In this document: piece by piece, positions 1 to 5,046 of the stretch | Position numbering within the stretch: position 1 is the stretch's first letter | How the letters are laid out: each line of letters starts with the position of its first letter | DNA from: Bacteroidota bacterium | Lineage (GTDB): Bacteria > Bacteroidota > Rhodothermia > Rhodothermales > UBA10348 | NCBI GenBank assembly: GCA_018623785.1 | Contig: JAAZVD010000146.1 | Coordinates: forward strand, 1 to 5,046 | Direction: 5' to 3' | Length of the DNA stretch: 5,046 bases | The notes under the pieces: generated by a model | Told to the model about the DNA's origin: nothing | The model's database searches: none | Seen by the model: only the letters and a program-made list of their open reading frames with translations | Program-made: the position numbers and the translations under genes

Positions 1-1525
1 CCAAAGCACGGACCTGTCCACTAAGCAACACAAGTACATACAGGATATCCAACGGTCGGGCGATGTGCTTCTGGGGTTGATTAACAATATCCTCGACTTC
101 CAGAAGATCGAAGCAGGATTTCTCGAGATAGAGGAAGCTGATTTTGATCTGGATAGCGTGTTGAATGAGGTCGTTGATCGGGCGCGCTACCTATCCTCTG
201 GGAAACCGCTGGATATAGTCTTGAATAAAGACTTTGGAGTTCCAGAGTGGGTCAACAGCGATTCTGTGAGATTGACTCAGATCCTGACCAACCTGGTCAA
301 CAATGCAGTCAAGTTCACACCGCGCGGTCAGATTGCGATCTCCGTGTCCGTGCAACACGAAGAAGCCGATTCTGTCGTGCTGGACTTCGAAATCCGGGAT
401 ACGGGAATCGGCATCCCGGAGGAATCGAAGGATCGCATTTTTGAAACGTTCAAGCAGGCATCCTCGGACACGACACGTAAGTTCGGCGGCTCCGGTCTGG
501 GGTTACCCATCGTCAAGCAGCTGGTATTGCTATTTGGTGGGGAGATCAGTTTGGAGACGGTGGAAGGTCAGGGAACTACATTTTTGGTATCCCTACCGCT
601 GAAGGTCACGGATAGGGCACTTATTCCGAAAGCCAAGAAAGATCTCGCCAGCTTGACACTGAAAGGGGTGAGCGTACTGGTGGTAGAAGATAACCTGGTC
701 AATCAGTTTGTGGTTCGAGAGATGCTGGAGAACTGGCAGGCTCATGTCGCGGTCGCGTCCCGCGGTGCCGAAGCACTGGAACTACTGTCCAAGCAGCAGT
801 TTGATGTGGTACTGATGGATATTCAGATGCCCGATATGGACGGTTTCGAAACGACCCAGCGTATTCGCGAAGATCTGCAGATTCCATCCGAGGCGTTGCC
901 CGTCATCGCCCTTACAGCCTCGGCATTACGCGAAAAACGGGATCGCGCTTATGCTGCCGGGATGAATGATTTTGTCATGAAGCCATTCGACCCAGCCTAC
1001 CTACATGAACGTATCGCTTTCGCTGTGGGCACGGAGCAGATTGAGGAAAATGAGCCAGAGAGCCCAACTGCAGGCACACGGGATACAGAGGATGTAGCAG
1101 AAGGAACGTTGGGCACTGCCGCAACATTTGAGGAGCCCTCTCGAGACAACAGCACTACCTCAGAGTGGTTAGAACAGGGGAACTCTCTGATGGATTGGCG
1201 CTTTTTTGAGGAGAATTACGGCGACAAGCCGGGTCTTCGTAAACGTGTGCTTCAGATTCTGGCCGACAAACTACCCGATAATATCGCAGCGCTACACAAA
1301 GGGGTTGAGGGTGGAGATGCAGCCGCCGTTCGATCAGTGGCGCATCAGTTGCTGCCGAGTTTGCGTATGATGGCTGCGGCGCCTCTGGTTGACGCTGCCA
1401 TCATTCTTGACAAGGAGGGTAACGGTGCAGACGTACTCCAAACTACCGGTACGCATTTTGTGGAGTTACTCCGTGTTTTCAGCGGAGAGGTCCACGCAAT
1501 CATCAAAGAAAGTGAGGACTCCTAA
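1..1525 (+). CDS. Hybrid sensor histidine kinase with receiver and C-terminal HPt domain (5' partial)
   Basis: Membrane or cytosolic sensor kinase that would autophosphorylate on His and pass phosphate along a relay; the signal is unknown because the sensor part lies off the left edge. The frame is open from position 2, so the GTG at 65 is internal. Residues are numbered from position 2. Residues 1-40 are the second HisKA helix, ending in the typical ILDFQKIEAG. By comparison with BarA-type kinases the phosphoacceptor His should lie about 50 bp upstream of the window. HATPase_c follows: N-box Asn101 (NNAVKFT), G1 box DTGIGIP (Asp133), F-box IFETF (146-150) and G2 box GGSGLGLP (162-169). A receiver domain spans about 222-342, with acidic pair Glu229/Asp230, phosphoacceptor Asp273 (LMDIQMPDMDG), Thr305 and Lys327 (MKPF), all intact. 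Residues 344-396 form an acidic, Ser/Thr-rich linker. Residues 397-500 are an HPt-like helical domain with His448 (VAHQLLPS). The stop is TAA at 1523-1525. The LytTR regulator 54 bp downstream is the probable output partner (inference). Confidence 0.96.
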   Translation, partial: QSTDLSTKQHKYIQDIQRSGDVLLGLINNILDFQKIEAGFLEIEEADFDLDSVLNEVVDRARYLSSGKPLDIVLNKDFGVPEWVNSDSVRLTQILTNLVNNAVKFTPRGQIAISVSVQHEEADSVVLDFEIRDTGIGIPEESKDRIFETFKQASSDTTRKFGGSGLGLPIVKQLVLLFGGEISLETVEGQGTTFLVSLPLKVTDRALIPKAKKDLASLTLKGVSVLVVEDNLVNQFVVREMLENWQAHVAVASRGAEALELLSKQQFDVVLMDIQMPDMDGFETTQRIREDLQIPSEALPVIALTASALREKRDRAYAAGMNDFVMKPFDPAYLHERIAFAVGTEQIEENEPESPTAGTRDTEDVAEGTLGTAATFEEPSRDNSTTSEWLEQGNSLMDWRFFEENYGDKPGLRKRVLQILADKLPDNIAALHKGVEGGDAAAVRSVAHQLLPSLRMMAAAPLVDAAIILDKEGNGADVLQTTGTHFVELLRVFSGEVHAIIKESEDS

Positions 1526-1579
1526 GAGATATATCGGCTGCTGAGGCGATCGGTGTAAACAGCACCAAAAAATGCACAG
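1526..1579 (+). other. Short intergenic spacer between kinase and regulator, likely within an operon
   Basis: This 54-bp gap has no hairpin followed by a T-run, so there is no sign of termination between the two genes and cotranscription is likely. No Shine-Dalgarno-like GGAGG lies 5-12 bases before the regulator ATG at 1580; the bases just before it are A-rich (caccaaaaaatgcacag). A three-codon ORF (ATG CAC AGA TGA, 1572-1583) overlaps the regulator start in an ATGA arrangement, which may be chance. I see no confident promoter in the gap. Confidence 0.55.
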
Positions 1580-2284
1580 ATGACCACATCAGATCCATAT
1601 TCCTGTATCATTATTGACGACGATCCGGTTGCGCGGGCCGTCATTCAGCAGTTCATTTCTGAGGTTGCTGGGCTTGACCTGGTGGCCTTTTACGAGTCTG
1701 CTGCTGACGCTGTATTGGACGGTGCCATGTCCTCTGCCAGAATCCTTTTTTTGGATGTGGAGATGCCGAAAATGACAGGTTTGGAGTTGCTTGATACGAT
1801 GTCAGATCCGCCGCTCGTCGTACTTGTTACCTCCAAGACTGATTACGCCGTGGATGCATTCGGTTTTGAGGTGGTTGATTATTTGGTGAAGCCGGTCACC
1901 TTTCAACGCTTCATGAGAGCGGTGAATCGCTGCAAATCAATCCTGGAAAGCCAGATTGATCCGGGCAATGCGCCGGGTCACGTATTTGTAAAGAGCGAAG
2001 GAAAGCTCATAAAGTTGGTGCTGAAGGAGATCGAGTGGATCGAGGCCAAAGGAGATTATGTGCTTATCCACACGCCCAAGCAGGATTATTTTATCCACAG
2101 CACCATGAAGCGGTTGTCAGAGCGACTTGGAACCGCAGAATTCGTCCGCGTGCACCGATCATTTATCGTTCGCTTGGACCAAATTTTCGACATCGAGGAT
2201 GGAAGCATCCGCATTGGTAACAAAATCATTCCAGTGGGCGCTTCTTTCGAGGATGCACTGCTGAAACGCCTGACAATGTTATAA
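1580..2284 (+). CDS. LytTR-family response regulator (REC-LytTR transcription factor)
   Basis: Cytoplasmic DNA-binding response regulator of the LytR/AlgR class, 234 residues, the usual length for this architecture. The receiver domain covers about residues 8-120: acidic cluster Asp13-Asp15, phosphoacceptor Asp59 in LFLDVEMPKMTG, Thr84/Ser85 at the switch position and Lys104 in LVKPV. All residues needed for phosphorylation are present. A short linker (about 121-133) leads to a LytTR domain at about 134-232, recognised by FVKSEGKLIKL, the segment IEWIEAKGDYVLIHT, and FVRVHRSFIV near residues 188-197. LytTR domains bind DNA through a beta-rich fold rather than helix-turn-helix (family knowledge). 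The ATG at 1580 is the only possible start: the frame is closed by TAA at 1556-1558, no ATG, GTG or TTG lies between, and the receiver fold begins within a few residues. The kinase 54 bp upstream ends in an HPt-like domain and is the likely phosphodonor (inference). Target genes cannot be read from the window. Confidence 0.97.
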   Translation: MTTSDPYSCIIIDDDPVARAVIQQFISEVAGLDLVAFYESAADAVLDGAMSSARILFLDVEMPKMTGLELLDTMSDPPLVVLVTSKTDYAVDAFGFEVVDYLVKPVTFQRFMRAVNRCKSILESQIDPGNAPGHVFVKSEGKLIKLVLKEIEWIEAKGDYVLIHTPKQDYFIHSTMKRLSERLGTAEFVRVHRSFIVRLDQIFDIEDGSIRIGNKIIPVGASFEDALLKRLTML

Positions 2285-2306
2285 TGTGTTTGCCGCCGCG
2301 CGGGCG
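2285..2306. other. Convergent intergenic gap between regulator and RND permease genes
   Basis: Only 22 bp separate the TAA of the regulator from the TGA (complement) of the permease gene. The gap is GC-rich and contains the palindrome CCGCGCGG (2296-2303). A 5-bp stem, CCGCC at 2293-2297 with GGCGG at 2310-2314, is possible around a 12-base loop and reaches into the permease stop region. There is no T-run on either side, so I do not call an intrinsic terminator. Confidence 0.6.
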
Positions 2307-5046
2307 TCAGGCGGATTCAGGGGCTATGTTGACCCCGGAATACCGTTCCTTCCGGGCAGCCAGACGAAGGCGAATTCGGTCCGATATTCCATGGGCCGTG
2401 TCGTAAAGGACAGGGATGAGGAGCAGCGTTACCAAGGTTGACGCCAAAAGTCCTCCAATAACAACCCTTGCCAGTGATGCTTGAATTTCGGCACCGGGTC
2501 CTATACCGATGGCCAAGGGGAGCAGCCCCAGTGTCGTGGTCAACGTGGTCATCAGGATGGGGCGCAACCGTAGTCGGCAGGCCTCGACAATAGCCTCCCG
2601 GGTTGTCATCTCTTGCTCACGACGCAGTAGGTTGATGTAGTCAATGAGTACAATGGCATTGTTGACCACGATTCCAACCAGCATCACTATCCCCATGATG
2701 CTTTGCATGTTCAGCGTTGTACCCGTCAGGATGAGCGTGGGCACAACACCAATGATGGCGACCGGAACGGAAAACATGACAATCAGGGGGTCGAGGAAGC
2801 GCTCGAACTGTCCAGCCATCACCATGTAAATCAAGGCCAGGGCCATCAGGATGGCAATCATGAACTCGCGGGAGGCCCTCTGCTGTTCCTCGAATTCGCC
2901 ACCGAACGAAATGGCAAAACCATCAGGCAGGTTCATCTGGGAGAGTTCCGCCCGGATCCTGTTCACTGCATCGCCTAATGCCACACCTTCTTCAAGGTTG
3001 GCCGAGATGTAATGGATGCGCTGGCCGTCAACCCGCTGAATGGAAGTCGGTGTGCGGCCGACACGCGGCTCGACGAGGGACGATACCGAAATGATTTCAC
3101 CGTCGGGCGTGCGCACGGAAATATTGTCCAAGTCTTGCAGGGTCAGGCGGTCTTCCTGGCGCAGGCGAACGATGATCGGGAATTCCTCGCCTGAAATCCG
3201 GAGCTGTCCAGCGCGACTGCCACCCACACTGGTCTGCACGGCGCGGCCGACCTGCTGCACAGAGAGGCCGAGGCTGGCAATCTTGGCCCTATCGAAAACA
3301 AGGTTCTGCTCGACCCGGCCCTCCCGGCTACCGAGACGCACACCGGCAACGCCTGGGACAAGCTCCATGCGAGCCTGGATGTCCCGGGATACCTGGTCGG
3401 CAATGTCGAGGTCGTAGCCACGCAGCTCAACCTGCACTGCTTCCGTGCCACCGCCGCTGCGAAAGAGCCGGCGCAGGATCCAGAGGCCGGACTGGGCCTG
3501 AACCCGCACTTCGACGCCTGGGACCTTACCGACGACTTTATTTCGCAGGAAGTCGGCAATCTCCTGACTACTCATGGTGCGTTCATCGGCGGGCTTCAGC
3601 GCAATCTCGATCTCAGCACCGCCCCAACCGATCTGCGTGGCCACCTTGTCAATCTGCTCCACGGGGAGATGCGGACGCACGGCCCGATCCATTTCGTCGA
3701 GATATTCCTTAACGACGGCAATGTTGGTCCCTTCGGCCATGTCCATGCTGACGCTGATTTCGTCGGCATCGGTCGGCGGGGCCAGTTCGACCGGGATGGT
3801 CGGCAGTAACAGGAAGGCGCCGATAACGAGAATGAACGTGATGCCGAATACTGCGCTACGGTGGTTTACAGCGCCATGCAGAGATCCCGAGTACCAGTTT
3901 TCCAAGCGGCGGAAGGTGCGCTGGAACCAACTCATCTTGCGAGCGGGTTCGCTGTCTTCCCGCTTGCCGGATTTGACGCTCAGGAAACGGCTCGCCAGCA
4001 CGGGTACAAGGGTCATAGCGGCCAGCAGGGAGCAGCCCAGGGCAAACACGACAACCAGGGCCAGCGCCTGGAAAAGCTGACCGATGGTGCTGTTCATGAA
4101 TACCAGAGGCAGGAAGATGACACTTGTTGTCAGCGTGGAGGCAACGATGGCGCCCACCACTTCGCGCGTTCCGACGCGCGCGGCCTCGACCAGGGACAGA
4201 CCCTTCTCCTCACGTTGTCGGACAATGTTTTCAAGCACCACGATCCCGTTGTCCACCATCATCCCGATGCCGAGGGCGAGGCCGCCGAAGGTCATCTGGT
4301 TCAGGGTCATGCCACCGAAGAACAGGACACCGAAGGTGGCAATGACAGAAATCGGGATGGCCAGTGCGATGATGAATGTCGACGACCCGTTGCGTAGGAA
4401 GAGATACAGGACAAAGATGGCTAGCAATCCACCCCAGACAGCCGAGTTCGTCACGCTGTCGATGCTCTGGCGGATGAATGTGCTCTGGTCGCTGATGACG
4501 TCGAGGCGCATGTCGGTACGCTCGGCGTTAACGCGCTCGACTTCTGCCCGAATGGCGTCCGCCACGGAGACCGTATTGGCACCACTCTGCTTCTGGATCT
4601 GCAGGCGGATGATGGGTATCGCGTCCAGCTCGGTCAGGAATGAGATATCCTCGAAGCCATCTTCCACTTCCGCTACGTCGCGCACCCTGACAGGGGTATC
4701 TCCAACATAGGTGATTACCGTCTCTGCAATCTGGGCGACGGACTCGAATTCACCCAGGGAGCGCACGTAGAGATCCTGCGTTCCCTGCTTGATGTTGCCC
4801 CCGGGTAGTTTGGCATTTTCCCGTGAGATAGCCTGCTGGACATCGGCCGGGGTCAGTCGGGCAGCCTGCAGCCGGTCCCTCTCAAGATTGATCCGGATTT
4901 CCCGGTTTATGCCGCCACGCACTTCCAGCGTGCCCACACCCGGAATCTGCTCGAACCGCTGCGCGATGTCACGCTCGAGAATACGCGTGATGGAAGCCAT
5001 GTCCCGCTGGCTCGAGACGCCCAGGGTCATTATGGAAATGTTGTTA
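2307..5046 (-). CDS. RND-family efflux permease subunit, HAE-1/AcrB-like (5' partial)
   Basis: Inner-membrane permease of a tripartite efflux pump, exporting an unknown substrate by proton-driven exchange with a periplasmic adaptor and outer-membrane channel (family knowledge). The frame stays open from the ATG at 5028-5030 to the right edge, adding NNISI before it, so that ATG is internal. By alignment with AcrB about 130-140 N-terminal residues with TM1 are missing; the full protein would be about 1040 residues, the family norm. Numbered from that Met: porter domain 1-190; TM2-TM6 at about 193-350; cytoplasmic linker 351-385; TM7 about 393-412; second porter/docking region 413-718; TM8-TM12 at about 722-876. 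The motif PGVGTLEVRGG and the paired architecture are typical. TM4 reads GMMVDNGIVVLEN: Asp260 matches AcrB Asp407, but Asn261 replaces Asp408. TM10 reads GIVVNNAIVLID: Asn790 stands where AcrB has Lys940. The stop is TGA (complement of 2307-2309). Adaptor and channel genes are not in the window and may lie beyond the right edge. The substrate class (drug, bile salt, lipid) cannot be told. Confidence 0.97.
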   Translation of the reverse strand, partial: NNISIMTLGVSSQRDMASITRILERDIAQRFEQIPGVGTLEVRGGINREIRINLERDRLQAARLTPADVQQAISRENAKLPGGNIKQGTQDLYVRSLGEFESVAQIAETVITYVGDTPVRVRDVAEVEDGFEDISFLTELDAIPIIRLQIQKQSGANTVSVADAIRAEVERVNAERTDMRLDVISDQSTFIRQSIDSVTNSAVWGGLLAIFVLYLFLRNGSSTFIIALAIPISVIATFGVLFFGGMTLNQMTFGGLALGIGMMVDNGIVVLENIVRQREEKGLSLVEAARVGTREVVGAIVASTLTTSVIFLPLVFMNSTIGQLFQALALVVVFALGCSLLAAMTLVPVLASRFLSVKSGKREDSEPARKMSWFQRTFRRLENWYSGSLHGAVNHRSAVFGITFILVIGAFLLLPTIPVELAPPTDADEISVSMDMAEGTNIAVVKEYLDEMDRAVRPHLPVEQIDKVATQIGWGGAEIEIALKPADERTMSSQEIADFLRNKVVGKVPGVEVRVQAQSGLWILRRLFRSGGGTEAVQVELRGYDLDIADQVSRDIQARMELVPGVAGVRLGSREGRVEQNLVFDRAKIASLGLSVQQVGRAVQTSVGGSRAGQLRISGEEFPIIVRLRQEDRLTLQDLDNISVRTPDGEIISVSSLVEPRVGRTPTSIQRVDGQRIHYISANLEEGVALGDAVNRIRAELSQMNLPDGFAISFGGEFEEQQRASREFMIAILMALALIYMVMAGQFERFLDPLIVMFSVPVAIIGVVPTLILTGTTLNMQSIMGIVMLVGIVVNNAIVLIDYINLLRREQEMTTREAIVEACRLRLRPILMTTLTTTLGLLPLAIGIGPGAEIQASLARVVIGGLLASTLVTLLLIPVLYDTAHGISDRIRLRLAARKERYSGVNIAPESA

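Noticed and set aside
65..67. GTG at 65 as the kinase start
   Set aside because: The frame is open back to position 2, and the upstream residues match the HisKA helix, so the gene starts outside the window.
2293..2314. GC-rich inverted repeat as a bidirectional terminator
   Set aside because: The stem is only 5 bp with a 12-base loop, and there is no T-run on either strand.
3143..3559. Minus-strand 138-residue frame inside the permease gene
   Set aside because: It overlaps the conserved porter-domain coding sequence in another frame, and its Cys/Ser/Arg-rich translation has no recognisable motif.
3574..4710. Long plus-strand open frames (for example 3574-4080, 3861-4397 and 4084-4710) opposite the RND gene
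   Set aside because: They are antisense to conserved RND coding sequence, including TM4, have low-complexity Arg/Ser/Thr-rich translations, and match no family I know. They are shadows of a GC-rich gene.
5028..5030. Minus-strand ATG at 5028-5030 as the permease start
   Set aside because: The frame stays open to the edge, and a start here would remove TM1 and part of the first porter domain; it is an internal Met.
1..5046. A functional regulatory link from the two-component pair to the RND pump
   Set aside because: The genes converge, the pump promoter is outside the window, and no LytTR binding repeats can be recognised here; adjacency alone is not enough.

Overview
The window holds the 3' part of a hybrid histidine kinase gene, a complete LytTR-type response regulator gene just downstream on the same strand, and, tail to tail with them on the minus strand, most of an RND-family efflux permease gene that runs off the right edge. 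Almost every base is coding. There are no RNA genes, mobile elements, CRISPR arrays or clear repeats that I can see.

The organism is a Gram-negative-type bacterium, since an RND tripartite-pump permease implies an outer membrane. A LytTR regulator, a kinase-REC-HPt hybrid and a regulator start codon without a Shine-Dalgarno sequence fit the Bacteroidota/Rhodothermota/Balneolota group. This placement is an inference from gene style only and is not firm. GC content is moderate and looks higher in the RND gene than in the two signalling genes.

Positions 1-1525 encode the end of a HisKA dimerisation helix, an HATPase_c domain, a receiver domain, an acidic linker and a C-terminal HPt-like domain. 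The sensor and the phosphoacceptor histidine are off the left edge. After 54 bp, 1580-2284 encodes a REC-LytTR transcription factor. Read together these form a likely His-Asp-His-Asp phosphorelay: kinase to its own receiver, then HPt, then the LytTR regulator. After a 22-bp convergent gap, the RND permease occupies 2307 to the right edge and reads leftward. About 130-140 N-terminal residues, including TM1, are missing because of the window edge. Nothing in the window shows that the two-component pair controls the pump. The genes converge, so the pump promoter is beyond the right edge.

This looks like an ordinary chromosomal region of well-known families. I found no convincing undescribed system. 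The points worth a second look are the pairing of a phosphorelay hybrid kinase with a LytTR regulator, the non-canonical HPt motif, and the altered proton-relay residues in the RND permease.
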